Positions 55,529-64,000 of a DNA stretch of 64,000 bases are shown here, in pieces; the first letter of the stretch is position 1, and each line of letters opens with the position of its first letter. Source of the DNA: 66-474 sp963771735 (lineage in GTDB: Bacteria > Pseudomonadota > Gammaproteobacteria > Xanthomonadales > Rhodanobacteraceae); contig CAVYUN010000002.1 in NCBI GenBank assembly GCA_963771735.1, forward strand, positions 682,001 to 746,000, written 5' to 3'. Below the pieces are notes generated by a model, which was not told the DNA's origin, did not search any database, and saw only the letters and a list, made by a program, of their open reading frames with translations. The translations under genes were made by a program, and so were the position numbers.

Positions 55529-56329
55529 GTGCGCATCATTTCCTTCAATGCCAACGGTATCCGTTCGGCTGCCCGCAAGGGTTTCTTTGACTGGCTGCAA
55601 CAACAGAACGCCGACGTGACCTGCGTCCAGGAAACCAAGGCGCAGGAGGATCAGTTGACCGATCCGATGTTCCGTCCGGACGGGCATCACTGCTTCTACC
55701 GCGATGCGATCACCAGGAAGGGTTATAGCGGGGTCGCGATCTACGCCAAGCGCGAGCCCGACGAAGTGCTCACGCAGATCGGCTGGAAACCGTTCGACGA
55801 CGAAGGCCGTTACATCGAAGCGCGCTTCGGCAAGCTGAGCGTGGTCTCGCTGTACGTGCCTTCGGGAACATCCGGCGAAGAACGCCAGCAGTTCAAGTTC
55901 CTCGCGATGAAAAAGCTGCGCGGGATTTTCGATGGCTGGCTGGACAGCGGTCGCGATTACGTCCTGTGCGGCGACTGGAACATCGTGCGCAGCGAGCGCG
56001 ACATCAGGAACTGGAAATCCAACCAGAAGAATTCGGGTTGTCTGCCCGAAGAGCGCGCCTGGTTGAATGCGCTGATTGCCGACGCACACGGCGATGGCAC
56101 ACCGCCGCCGAAGCACGGCTGGCTCGACAGTTTCCGTGTCGTGAAGCCCGCTGCCGAGGAATACACCTGGTGGTCGAATCGCGGTGCCGCACGCGCGAAC
56201 AACGTTGGGTGGCGCATCGACTACCAGATCACGACGCCGGGATTCGGCAAGTGCGCGCAAACCTGCGCGATTGCCCGGGAACCGCGCTTTTCGGACCACG
56301 CACCGCTCGTGGTGGATTATTCGAAATGA
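55529..56329 (+). CDS. xthA: Exodeoxyribonuclease III (AP endonuclease)
   Basis: The protein has 266 residues from a GTG at 55529 (MRIISFNANGIRSAARKGFF); the longer frame from 55487 adds a polar stretch with no homology. It cleaves at abasic sites and degrades 3' ends. The catalytic motifs of the EEP superfamily are present: SFNANGIRSA, VQETKAQ with the metal-binding Glu, GDWNIV, and the terminal PRFSDHAPLVVDY with Asp-His. Its stop overlaps the start of the following permease (ATGA). Confidence 0.92.
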   Translation: MRIISFNANGIRSAARKGFFDWLQQQNADVTCVQETKAQEDQLTDPMFRPDGHHCFYRDAITRKGYSGVAIYAKREPDEVLTQIGWKPFDDEGRYIEARFGKLSVVSLYVPSGTSGEERQQFKFLAMKKLRGIFDGWLDSGRDYVLCGDWNIVRSERDIRNWKSNQKNSGCLPEERAWLNALIADAHGDGTPPPKHGWLDSFRVVKPAAEEYTWWSNRGAARANNVGWRIDYQITTPGFGKCAQTCAIAREPRFSDHAPLVVDYSK

Positions 56330-57639
56330 GCGGAGCGTCAACGGCGGTTCCGCGCAAGCGCAAGATGCCGCTCTGGAAGGCCTTCACCCAGCCGGCCGCG
56401 TGGACGATGTTCTTTTTCGGATTTTCTTCGGGTCTGCCGTTCCTTTTGGTCGGCGGCACGCTTGCCTACTGGTTGCGCTCCCACGGCATCAATCTGAAAG
56501 ACATCACGATGATCGCCAGCGCCAGCCTCGCCTACGAATTCAAATTCGTGTGGGCGCCGCTGCTCGATCATGTACAGCTACCCGGCCTGTCGCGCCTGGG
56601 ATTGCGGCGCAGTTGGCTGCTGCTCGCGCAGTGCGGCGTCGGTGCCGCCATGCTGGCGATGGCCGCGTTGACGCCATACGATCTCGAAGCGTTCATCGCG
56701 GTGACACTGTGCGCAGCGTTTTTTGGCGCCACGCAAGACGCTGCAATCGACGCGTACCGGATCGAGATCGCGCCGCCCGAAGCCCAGGGTCCGCTGGTGA
56801 CCACTTATTCGCTCGGCTATCGAATCGGATTGATCCTCGCGGGCGGTGTCGCGCTCATCATGGCCGACCATGTGTCATGGAGCATCGTATACGTCGCGAT
56901 GGCAGCATTCATGGTGATTCCGGTCGTGGCCAATTTCGCCGCCAAGGAACCGCCGGTCCATCGCCTGCGGGAAGGCAGCTGGGGCGACGCGATGCGCCAA
57001 AGCGTCATCGAGCCCTTCGCCGATTTCTTCCGCCGCTATGGATGGTGGTTGGCACTGGTGGCGTTGCTTTTCATCTTGTTGTTCAAGATCCCGGAACAGG
57101 CAACGATCGGCGGCATCATGAGCCCGTTCTATCGCGACATGGGCTTTTCCAAGACCGCGATCGGCACGATCACCAAAGGCTATGGCGTGATCACGGGAAT
57201 CGCGGGCGTGTTCGTGGGCGGAATCGCGGTGGAGCGTTTTGGTGTCAGGCGCAGCCTTCTGGTCGCCATGGTGCTGTGCGGGGGCAGCAATCTCTCGTAC
57301 CTATGGTTGATTGCGAACCAGGGGAATCTGGCAGTGCTCACGGGTGTCATCTCGGCGACGAACTTCACGCTTGGCGCCTTGGGACCGCCGACAGTGGCAT
57401 TCCTGTCGTCGCTGGTGAGCGTCAAGCACACCGCGACGCAGTATGCGTTGTTGTCCTCGCTCGTGAATCTTCCCGGCAAGCTGATGGGCTTTTTTGCCGG
57501 CAGCATCGTGATGGCGACCAGTTTCGCGTTCTATTTCGAGTTGACGGTGGTGGCGCTGGTGCCGGCGGTCCTGTTGTTCGTGTGGGTCGAACCGCGCCTG
57601 CGCGAACATCGAGACACTGTTCAAACGGCCGGTGCGTAG
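56326..57639 (+). CDS. ampG: AmpG-type muropeptide permease (MFS)
   Basis: The protein has 437 residues with twelve hydrophobic segments. It imports anhydro-muropeptides from the periplasm for cell wall recycling. AmpG-like features include MFFFGFSSGLPFLLVGGTLAYWLR, FKFVWAPLLDHVQLP, and FGATQDAAIDAYRIEIAP. The ATG at 56326 overlaps the exonuclease stop. It is convergent with anmK, overlapping it by 19 bases, which groups two recycling functions. Confidence 0.88.
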   Translation: MSGASTAVPRKRKMPLWKAFTQPAAWTMFFFGFSSGLPFLLVGGTLAYWLRSHGINLKDITMIASASLAYEFKFVWAPLLDHVQLPGLSRLGLRRSWLLLAQCGVGAAMLAMAALTPYDLEAFIAVTLCAAFFGATQDAAIDAYRIEIAPPEAQGPLVTTYSLGYRIGLILAGGVALIMADHVSWSIVYVAMAAFMVIPVVANFAAKEPPVHRLREGSWGDAMRQSVIEPFADFFRRYGWWLALVALLFILLFKIPEQATIGGIMSPFYRDMGFSKTAIGTITKGYGVITGIAGVFVGGIAVERFGVRRSLLVAMVLCGGSNLSYLWLIANQGNLAVLTGVISATNFTLGALGPPTVAFLSSLVSVKHTATQYALLSSLVNLPGKLMGFFAGSIVMATSFAFYFELTVVALVPAVLLFVWVEPRLREHRDTVQTAGA

Positions 57640-58747
57640 ATCCCGCCAAGTACCCGTGGCCCCGATGCACCGGTGACCGATGGCAGGTTGCCGGGCAGGT
57701 TTTCCAGGCGCGCGCGCGCCAGCCACGCGAAGCCCGTGGCTTCCACGAAGTCGGGCTCGAGGCCCAGAGCGGCAGTCGTCGCAATTTTCACGCCGGGCAG
57801 TTCGGCACGCAGTGCTTCCATCAATGTGTCGTTGTGCACGCCGCCTCCGCAGGCATACACCTCGCGAATCTCGGGGGCATGCATGCGCAACGCATCGGCG
57901 ATGCTGCGGGCAGAGAGTTGCAGCAGGGTTGCCTGGACGTCGGCAGCATCGACATCTGCCGGCAGCTTTGCATCCAGCCAATCGAGATTGAAATATTCGC
58001 GACCGGTGCTTTTCGGTGGTGCGGCGGCGAAATACGGATCGGTCAGCAGGCTTGCAAGCAACTTCCGGTCCGCCTGACCATGGCGCGCCCAGGCACCGCC
58101 CTCGTCGCGCGGGGTGCCGCGCATGCGCAGCGACCACGCATCCATCAGGCAGTTCGCGGGGCCGGTGTCGAAACCGAGTACGGGTTTGCCCGGGAGCAAC
58201 AGGGTGAAGTTGGCGATGCCGCCGAGGTTCAGGACCGCACGGGGTATCGAGGCATCCGACAGCACCGCCACATGCAAGGCGGGCAACAACGGTGCGCCCT
58301 GGCCGCCCGCGGCCATATCGGCACGGCGAAAATCCGCGACCGTGGTGATGCCGGTGCGTTCGGCGATCACGTTGGGGTCGCCGAGTTGCATCGTGAAGGG
58401 AATGCGGGCCGGTCCGGGCGATGGCACACGGTTTGTCCGTGCGAACCGATCGCGGTGACGTCGCCGGATTGAAGGCCGGCTTCGCGCAGCAGCGACGATG
58501 CCGCATCGGCGAAGCACAGGCCGATCTCGACGTCGAGTCGTCCAAGATCATCCAGTGCGATGCTGGCGGCGCTGCGTGCGAGCGCGATGATGCGCTCGCG
58601 CAGCGAATCGGGATAGGCGAATGTCCGCGACGCGAGTACTTCCAGTCGGGGCATGAAGCGCACCAGCGCCGCATCGATGCCATCCGCGCTGGTACCCGAA
58701 ATCAGGCCGATGTAGAGCGGTGAGGTGGCACCCGCCACGGTGTTCAA
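57621..58747 (-). pseudogene. anmK: Anhydro-N-acetylmuramic acid kinase, one frameshift
   Basis: This enzyme phosphorylates and opens 1,6-anhydro-MurNAc from recycled muropeptides to give MurNAc-6-phosphate. It begins from a TTG at 58747 that overlaps the upstream M23 stop (TTGA). LYIGLISGTSADGIDAALV and AIGSHGQTVCHRP are family signatures. The frame breaks near 58420 and resumes with ARIPFTMQLGDPNVIAERTG, then LNLGGIANFTLL and GFDTGPANCLMD, to the normal end. Joined length is about 375 residues, as expected. Position beside ampG supports the recycling role. Confidence 0.87.
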
Positions 58748-60204
58748 TCGGCTGCGACGGTGTTACCGCGACCGCTGTCGACCCGCGCCAGTCGCTGGGT
58801 GGCGCTGTCGATCATCTGGATGCGCGCGATCATCGGCGCGGCCTGGGTCTTGAACTCGGCCATCAACTTGCCGGAAAGCGGTTGCGGCTTGGGCATCGTG
58901 ACGGTGAGCGGATTCTCGGCCTTGCCGTTGACCATGACCTGATAATGCAAATGCGGACCGGTGGCGAAGCCGGTCTGGCCGACGTAGCCGATAACCTCAC
59001 CTTGGGTCACGTGCGAACCGATGTGCAGGCCCGATGCGAAGCGCGACATGTGGCCGTATTCAGTGGTGTACTTGGGGGTGTTCCTGATCGCAATGAAGTT
59101 GCCGAAACCATGTACCCAGCCGCGAACGGTGATCACGCCGTTGCCGGCAGCGTGGATCGGAGTGCCGATCGGCGCGGCATAATCGACGCCCTTGTGCAGG
59201 CGGGTGAACCCGAGCACGGGATCCTTGCGCATGCCGAAGGTCGAGGAAATCCTCGTGAACGAAACGGGTGTACGCAGCAGTGCCTTGCGCAAGGGGCGGC
59301 CATCCTGGCTGTAGTAGGCCACCGCGCCGTCACTTTCCTTGAAGCGGTAGGCCGTGTAGTGGTGGCCGTTGTTGATGAATTCGGCAGCGATGATGTTGCC
59401 GGCGCCCGAGTACTTTCCGTCTCGATAGATGTCGTCGTAGATGACGGTGAAATGGTCGCCGCGCTTCAGGTCCTTGATGAAGTCGATGTCGTACTTGAAG
59501 ACGTCGGCGAGCTTCAACACCATCGTTTCCGACAAGCCGGCCTTTTCGCCTGCCGCGAACAACGAACCCTCGACCACGCCATGTGCAAAATGCACGCGGC
59601 GTTCGACCGGCAGAGTCGTACTCTGCGTCTGCATGCTGCCGTCCGGTTTGGTTGTGAGCGTGACCAGGGTGGACGAATCGGGGTTGAAGCGAAAACCTTG
59701 CAGGCCACCTTTGGCGTTGATCAGGAACGCAAGCTGATCACCGGGATGCAGGGTCTTGAGGGCGCCGGTATCCTTGCCGCTCGCCATGACCGCGGCAAGG
59801 TCGGAAGCGCTGAGCCCTTGGGTCTGGAAAATCTGCGAGAGGGTTTCTCCCGGCTGCACCTCGACGGTCTTCCAGGTAGCGACGAAGGTGGGTACGGTTT
59901 CCTTGGGCGCTGGCGGCAGTTGCAGGGCAAGGGTCTCGCGAGTCACCGGCGGGCTCGTGTCGTGTCGAAGCATCACGCTGGCCCAGGTCGGAATGCCCAG
60001 CAGCGTCAGCAACGCCAGCAGCAATGCGCCGCCACCGAGCACCCAGCGTTCGCGCGCCCAGCGAAATTTGCTGGACGGTGCTTCGGCATGAAACGACCAA
60101 TGCGAACAGCGCGCATAAAAATGGGAGTGGCAATGACGGGTCTTGCGACGGATCGCCTGACGACGAACGACATGAGGGGTGACTCGACGGAGGTGGCGAT
60201 CCAT
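58744..60204 (-). CDS. M23 family metallopeptidase (OapA/MepM-like peptidoglycan endopeptidase)
   Basis: The protein has 486 residues from ATG 60204. A basic N-terminus and one membrane anchor (GGGALLLALLTLLGIPTWASV) are followed by a LysM-like/OapA region (VEVQPGETLSQIFQTQGLS) and a C-terminal LytM domain. Zinc ligands are in TRLHKGVDYAAPIGTPI and GPHLHYQVMVNG. It hydrolyses peptide cross-links for wall growth. Coupling to anmK and nearby ampG form a wall-remodelling and recycling group. A slightly earlier start (60252) is possible. Confidence 0.88.
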   Translation of the reverse strand: MDRHLRRVTPHVVRRQAIRRKTRHCHSHFYARCSHWSFHAEAPSSKFRWARERWVLGGGALLLALLTLLGIPTWASVMLRHDTSPPVTRETLALQLPPAPKETVPTFVATWKTVEVQPGETLSQIFQTQGLSASDLAAVMASGKDTGALKTLHPGDQLAFLINAKGGLQGFRFNPDSSTLVTLTTKPDGSMQTQSTTLPVERRVHFAHGVVEGSLFAAGEKAGLSETMVLKLADVFKYDIDFIKDLKRGDHFTVIYDDIYRDGKYSGAGNIIAAEFINNGHHYTAYRFKESDGAVAYYSQDGRPLRKALLRTPVSFTRISSTFGMRKDPVLGFTRLHKGVDYAAPIGTPIHAAGNGVITVRGWVHGFGNFIAIRNTPKYTTEYGHMSRFASGLHIGSHVTQGEVIGYVGQTGFATGPHLHYQVMVNGKAENPLTVTMPKPQPLSGKLMAEFKTQAAPMIARIQMIDSATQRLARVDSGRGNTVAAD

Positions 60205-60405
60205 CGGATGATTCCGAAAATGCGGGCGGAGACGCGCAACGGGCCGTACCATACCGGTCTGGCAAACCGTGCGTCAATCCCTTGTTTCACAAAGATTTGC
60301 ACACGGTTTTGCAATTAACACATAATTAACCGTCACGTCACTTTCGCATTTTGACGCGAACACCGTTTTTGCACGCGGGCCCGCCGCCCGCTGCCGGGAA
60401 TACCG

Positions 60406-61623
60406 ATGTCTTCGAACCAGCAAGCCCTAGCCCTCATCCACCGCGGCGCGGTCGATGTCCTGAAAGACGACGAACTCACGGCGCGGCTCGGTTTGGGTCG
60501 CCCCTTGCGCATCAAGGCGGGCTTCGATCCGACCGCACCGGACCTGCATCTCGGACACACGGTGCTGCTCAACAAGATGCGCCAGTTCCAGGATCTGGGA
60601 CATACCGCGATCTTCCTGATCGGTGATTTCACCGGAATGATCGGCGACCCGACCGGCAAGAACGTGACCAGGAAGCCGTTGACGCGCGAGGAAATCCTGG
60701 CGAACGCCGAAACCTATGCTGCGCAGGTGTTCAAGGTGCTCGACCGCGAACGCACCGAGGTGCGTTTCAATTCGGAATGGTTCGGCAAGATGGATGCAGC
60801 CGACATGATCCGGCTGGCCGCGCAACACACGGTTGCGCGCATGCTCGAACGCGATGATTTTTCCAAGCGCTTCAGGTCGGAGCAGCCCATCGCGATCCAC
60901 GAATTCCTGTATCCGCTGGTTCAGGGTTACGACTCGGTCGCGCTCGAGTGCGACGTCGAGCTCGGCGGCACCGACCAGCGCTTCAACCTGTTGATGGGCC
61001 GTGGCCTGCAGGAGCACTTCGGCCAGCCGCCGCAGATCGTGCTGACCATGCCGCTGCTGGAAGGCATCGATGGCGTGCAGAAAATGTCGAAGTCGCTCGG
61101 CAACTATATCGGCATCGACGAACCAGCGATCGACATGGTCACCAAGACCATGAAGATCGACGATGATCTGATGTGGCGCTGGTTCGAACTGCTGAGCTTC
61201 GAGGTGTCGCTGGATGAACTCGTGACGATGAAGCGCGATGTTGCGAGCGGTGCGTTGAACCCGCGTGACGCCAAGTTGCGCCTCGCGCGCGAACTGGCCG
61301 CGCGCTTCCACGACGCGGCCGCGGCCGAACAAGCGATCGCCGGCTGGCATGCGGTGGTGCGCGGCGAAGGCGATACATCGTCGTTGCCGGTGAATGACAT
61401 TCTTGTGCCGGTGGAGGGCCTGCGCCTGGCCGCCCTGTTGACCGCGGCCGGCCTGACCTCCAGCAATTCGGAAGCCAATCGCAAGTTGAAGGAGCGTGCG
61501 GTGCGCATCGACGCGGTGGTCGCGGAGGATCCGCAGCGCGTGTTCGCTGCGGGTTTCGAGGGCGTGCTGCAAGTGGGCAAGCGCAACTTCGCGAGGGTAC
61601 GGTTAGTGGGCGATCGGCCCTGA
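60406..61623 (+). CDS. tyrS: Tyrosyl-tRNA synthetase
   Basis: The protein has 405 residues. It charges tRNA-Tyr with tyrosine. The class I signature HIGH is HLGH in GFDPTAPDLHLGHTVLLNKM, and KMSKS appears intact in GVQKMSKSLGNY. A C-terminal S4 domain (GLTSSNSEANRKLKERAVRI) binds the tRNA. It is divergent from the M23 peptidase gene with about 200 bases between the starts; AT-rich sequence at 60295-60330 probably holds its promoter. Confidence 0.95.
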   Translation: MSSNQQALALIHRGAVDVLKDDELTARLGLGRPLRIKAGFDPTAPDLHLGHTVLLNKMRQFQDLGHTAIFLIGDFTGMIGDPTGKNVTRKPLTREEILANAETYAAQVFKVLDRERTEVRFNSEWFGKMDAADMIRLAAQHTVARMLERDDFSKRFRSEQPIAIHEFLYPLVQGYDSVALECDVELGGTDQRFNLLMGRGLQEHFGQPPQIVLTMPLLEGIDGVQKMSKSLGNYIGIDEPAIDMVTKTMKIDDDLMWRWFELLSFEVSLDELVTMKRDVASGALNPRDAKLRLARELAARFHDAAAAEQAIAGWHAVVRGEGDTSSLPVNDILVPVEGLRLAALLTAAGLTSSNSEANRKLKERAVRIDAVVAEDPQRVFAAGFEGVLQVGKRNFARVRLVGDRP

Positions 61624-61771
61624 TGGCAGCGCGCTAAAAACCGGGCCGGGATGCTGTTTCATGGGCTTGTCGGTATCGGAGCGGCCTTCGGAACCGCCAT
61701 CCATGGCAAAGAGCTCCATGGCCTGATTATTCACGACGGCTGTTCTGGATGGAGCATTCAGCGAGGTGTCA

Positions 61772-62452
61772 ATGTTCGTCGACGTGCCGGGCCGCAAACA
61801 TCTGAACCCGCGTTGGGTCACGCCGGTGCTGGTGGTGGCTTGCGTGGCCTGCTACCTGTGGCTGATGCTGTCGGCACCCGATATGCGTTATGCCCTGCTC
61901 GGGGACTGGGGCACGGTGCCGGCGCATCTGTTCCAGCATGGCCAGATCCTTGTCGGCGGGTTGTGGCTGCGGCCGTTCACCTCGCTGTTCATGCACGCCG
62001 ACTGGGTGCATCTGCTCGGCAACATGCTGTTCCTTGTGATCTTCGGGTTGCCTGCGGAGCGGGCGCTCGGCTCGTGGCGGTTCCTGTTCCTGTTCCTGAT
62101 CGGCGGGGCGTTTGCCAACCTGGTCGGCGCGTGGACGCTGTCCGGACAGTTGCGCCCGATCATCGGTTGCAGCGGTGCGGTATCGGCCACGCTGGGCGCC
62201 TATCTGGCGTTGTTCCCGCGTGCCCACCTCGGCCTTGTCCTGCCGCTGGGCCTGTATTTCCAGTTCATAAGGGTGCCGGCGGCCTTGTTGATCGGCATGT
62301 GGGTATTGCTGCAGTTGCTGTTTACCTGGGCCGGACCCGGCTTCGGTGCCGTGGTGTGGTGGGCACACCTCGCCGGCTTCGGCTTCGGGATCCTGTTCGC
62401 GGTGATTTCACGCGGCGCGGTGGAGCGCAGGTTGAGGCGGCGGTCATATTGA
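61772..62452 (+). CDS. Rhomboid family intramembrane serine protease
   Basis: The protein has 226 residues from the ATG at 61772, with GAGG 7 bases upstream. Six or so transmembrane helices are visible. The catalytic Ser lies in IGCSGAVSATLGAYLAL (GxSG), and the His in WWAHLAGFGFGILFA. The loop-1 hairpin with LRPFTSLFMHADWVHLLGNM is characteristic. It cleaves substrates within the membrane; the substrate is unknown. The 148 bases before it contain nothing recognisable. Confidence 0.88.
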   Translation: MFVDVPGRKHLNPRWVTPVLVVACVACYLWLMLSAPDMRYALLGDWGTVPAHLFQHGQILVGGLWLRPFTSLFMHADWVHLLGNMLFLVIFGLPAERALGSWRFLFLFLIGGAFANLVGAWTLSGQLRPIIGCSGAVSATLGAYLALFPRAHLGLVLPLGLYFQFIRVPAALLIGMWVLLQLLFTWAGPGFGAVVWWAHLAGFGFGILFAVISRGAVERRLRRRSY

Positions 62453-62487
62453 TTGCGATCATCCTGATCGCCGCGCATTGAAGAAAC

Positions 62488-63282
62488 TCATACACGAGTG
62501 TTCGATTCGGATATCGGAACATCGGAACGGTTTTCCGTGGCCCGATTCTTCATGCTAGCCGCTGCGACTGGAGCATCCAGGGCGGTGTGCGCGAAGCGTT
62601 CCAGCAACGCGCGCGCAGCGGCGGTTTCGATGACGGCGGCAGCCAGTGCGTCGGGATCCGTCCCTTCTTCGCGCAATACATCGGCGCGCGCGGCGATGTA
62701 TGCGCGCATCACATCGACCGTGAACTCGGGGTGGAATTGGGTCGACAGCGTGCTCGGTGCATAGCGTAGCCACTGATGCGGATCGCGCTCCGAACGGCCC
62801 AGGACTTCGGCACCCGGTGGCGGCTCCAGCACCGATTGGCGATGCGTGGTGTGGGCGGGGAACGAAGCATGCAAACTTTCCGGCCAATCGGCCACGCCCG
62901 GTTCGCTGCGGGTGACGCTGTGCGTGCCGATCTCGCGACCCGCAGGCAGCCACCCAACCCTGCCGCCCAAGGCGTGCGCCATAAGCTGGTGGCCATAACA
63001 GACACCAAACAGTGGGAGCGCTGAGTCCATCGCGCAACGGATCCAGCCGGCGGTGCGTTCGCTCCAGTCCGCGCGGTCGGTGACCATCGCCGCCGAACCG
63101 GTGATCACCGCACCGGCGACCTCATCCGGATTCGGCAACGCCTCGCCCTCATCCACGCGGACCACGCACATTTGCGTGGCATGGAGTCGCATGGCTGTAC
63201 GGAACCAGTCGGCGAACCCGCCGAAGCGTGGCAGCAGGGCATCCGGCGCTTCGCCGGTCTGGATCAAAAGCAAGGGACGCAT
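62488..63282 (-). CDS. Glutamine amidotransferase class I protein
   Basis: The protein has 264 residues from MRPLLLIQTGEAP (63282); the frame extends 20 codons further without homology. The catalytic triad is visible: Cys in PLFGVCYGHQLMAHALGG, and His and Glu in STQFHPEFTVDVM. There is no synthetase partner domain or neighbour, which matches the GMP-synthase-like solitary amidotransferases (such as YfeJ/GuaA-type hydrolases). The donor substrate is probably glutamine or a gamma-glutamyl compound. Confidence 0.82.
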   Translation of the reverse strand: MRPLLLIQTGEAPDALLPRFGGFADWFRTAMRLHATQMCVVRVDEGEALPNPDEVAGAVITGSAAMVTDRADWSERTAGWIRCAMDSALPLFGVCYGHQLMAHALGGRVGWLPAGREIGTHSVTRSEPGVADWPESLHASFPAHTTHRQSVLEPPPGAEVLGRSERDPHQWLRYAPSTLSTQFHPEFTVDVMRAYIAARADVLREEGTDPDALAAAVIETAAARALLERFAHTALDAPVAAASMKNRATENRSDVPISESNTRV

Positions 63283-63394
63283 GCGGCTTACTTCGAATGG
63301 CGATACCGCGCAGCATAACGACACCCGGGCGATGGCGGCCATCCCTGGCCGGCTTGCGCAGCGCGATCAGCAGAAAAGTCAGATGGTTGGCGAA

Positions 63395-63682
63395 TCAGCC
63401 ACCGCTGCTCTCGGGGGCGTCATCGGCCTTTTTCATCTTCATCGAGTCGCCGTGCTTCTTCATCGCGCCGTGATGCATTGCATCCTTTTTCATCATGGCG
63501 TCGTGCTTCATCATGCCGTGTTTCATCGAGTCCTTTTTCATCATCGCGTCCCCGTGCATGCCGTCGTGGGACATCGCGGAACTGGAACTGGCCGGCATGG
63601 CATTTTGCGCAAGGGCCGGCGTGCAGGCAAAAGCACCCAGGACGGCGGCAATGGAGAGCGCGGAGAGCATTCGGGTATTCAT
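63395..63682 (-). CDS. Pentapeptide MXKDX repeat protein (secreted)
   Basis: The protein has 95 residues from ATG 63682, with AGAAGG upstream. The signal peptide ends near PALA. After it come repeated units of the type MKKDS, MKHDA, MKKDA and MKKHG, rich in Met, His, Lys and Asp, the signature of the MXKDX family. The composition suggests metal binding (copper, cadmium or chromate). It sits downstream of a DUF1109 (NrsF-like) anti-sigma gene, as is usual for this family in SigF-type metal-stress operons. Confidence 0.85.
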   Translation of the reverse strand: MNTRMLSALSIAAVLGAFACTPALAQNAMPASSSSAMSHDGMHGDAMMKKDSMKHGMMKHDAMMKKDAMHHGAMKKHGDSMKMKKADDAPESSGG

Positions 63683-63773
63683 GGATGAATCCTTCTGGCT
63701 GGAAAGGGAAGTGACGAAGACGGCTGCACCGCCTCCGCTTTCCTTCTTCGCCAGAACCACGCCGCCGGTTACA

Positions 63774-64000
63774 TCAACGTCGCGACAGCAACCGTCCGCC
63801 CATGGCTGCATTCGCCGCAATTACGATGCCCACCGCCAACGCGTGGGTGAGCAAGTCGGTCGCCGCGGCGTCGTAGGCATGGCAGATTTCCAGCAGGCTG
63901 GCCGAAGCCCCCGCACTGGCCAGGCCCACCATCACTGCGGCAAGCATCGGGCGCAGCGGGCAGGCACGGCGCAGCAGCCAGATCATCAGGGCCGACAGCG
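63774..64000 (-). CDS. NrsF/DUF1109-family anti-sigma factor, partial (N-terminus beyond window)
   Basis: The open frame continues past the right edge. The visible C-terminal 74 residues include LRRACPLRPMLAAVMVGLASAG, a hydrophobic segment, then LLEICHAYDAAATDLLTHALAVG and a final helix, the pattern of DUF1109 membrane anti-sigma factors such as Caulobacter NrsF, which hold a SigF-type ECF factor. The cognate sigma gene would lie further right. It precedes the MXKDX-repeat gene, its probable target. Confidence 0.65.
   Translation of the reverse strand, partial: LSALMIWLLRRACPLRPMLAAVMVGLASAGASASLLEICHAYDAAATDLLTHALAVGIVIAANAAMGGRLLSRR

Noticed and set aside
56184..58472. A 762-codon plus-strand frame across ampG and anmK
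   Set aside because: It overlaps ampG in another frame and anmK in antisense; no recognisable motif.
60253..60405. A tRNA or leader RNA (T-box) upstream of tyrS
   Set aside because: No cloverleaf or T-box sequence is present, and T-box control is not expected in Gram-negative bacteria of this type.
61624..61771. A small gene or regulatory RNA between tyrS and the rhomboid gene
   Set aside because: Short repeats around CCATGG occur, but there is no credible start site, no stable symmetric hairpin with a T-run, and no recognisable protein.

Overview
The window looks like a piece of a GC-rich gammaproteobacterial chromosome, most likely Xanthomonadales and probably near Rhodanobacteraceae. I infer this from the gyrB-recF-dnaN-dnaA block lying divergent from rpmH-rnpA-yidC-mnmE, a XanB2-type chorismatase beside an acyl carrier protein, a TonB-ExbB-ExbD-ExbD-TPR cluster and a ChrR-controlled lipid operon. 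The window is centred on the presumed replication origin. No tRNA, rRNA, CRISPR array, prophage or insertion sequence was found.

Region 1 (1-9224) is a surface-polysaccharide type locus: a partial methyltransferase-like gene, a kinase-like gene, two sulfotransferases, an asparagine-synthase-type amidotransferase, a secreted protein of unknown function, a GT4 glycosyltransferase and a WecA/MraY-type sugar-phosphate transferase. Together they suggest assembly of a possibly sulfated exopolysaccharide on undecaprenyl phosphate. An AT-rich, gene-poor stretch follows (9225-9673), then a small membrane protein, a secreted S9 peptidase and a PA0069-type radical SAM protein.

Region 2 (13367-25316) is a predicted singlet-oxygen/photo-oxidative stress locus. 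An ECF sigma factor and its ChrR-type zinc anti-sigma factor stand divergent from a seven-gene operon (desaturase, FAD oxidoreductase, DUF1365, CFA-like methyltransferase, DUF2878, DUF1295, second CFA-like methyltransferase). Every junction in that operon is a 4-base stop/start overlap. Downstream of chrR, on the other strand, lie a lipocalin, a TspO-like protein, a truncated remnant of a second photolyase/cryptochrome, a complete CPD photolyase and a DUF4126 protein. The set is consistent with modification of membrane fatty acids, possibly furan fatty acid synthesis, plus DNA photorepair.

Region 3 (25410-33417) holds acetyl-CoA synthetase, a phosphopantetheinyl transferase, pdxJ, and the energy-transduction cluster tonB-exbB-exbD-exbD followed by a TPR protein.

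Region 4 (33533-43646) is the origin region: gyrB, recF, dnaN, an AT-rich dnaN/dnaA gap with DnaA-box-like sequences, dnaA, then divergent rpmH, rnpA, yidC and mnmE. Two parS-like palindromes lie inside recF. Region 5 (43748-52690) is the complete atpIBEFHAGDC operon behind a strong sigma70-like promoter, followed by glmU.

Region 6 (52706-64000) mixes a XanB2-like chorismatase and orphan ACP, a DUF4124 protein, pyrE, exodeoxyribonuclease III, ampG with anmK (muropeptide recycling), an M23 endopeptidase, tyrS, a rhomboid protease, a glutamine amidotransferase, and an MXKDX-repeat protein next to a partial NrsF/DUF1109 gene.

At least eleven frameshifts and one in-frame stop break nine genes, eight of them in the first 31 kb. 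These are either sequencing errors or real decay. They are annotated here as broken genes, with the intended product named.
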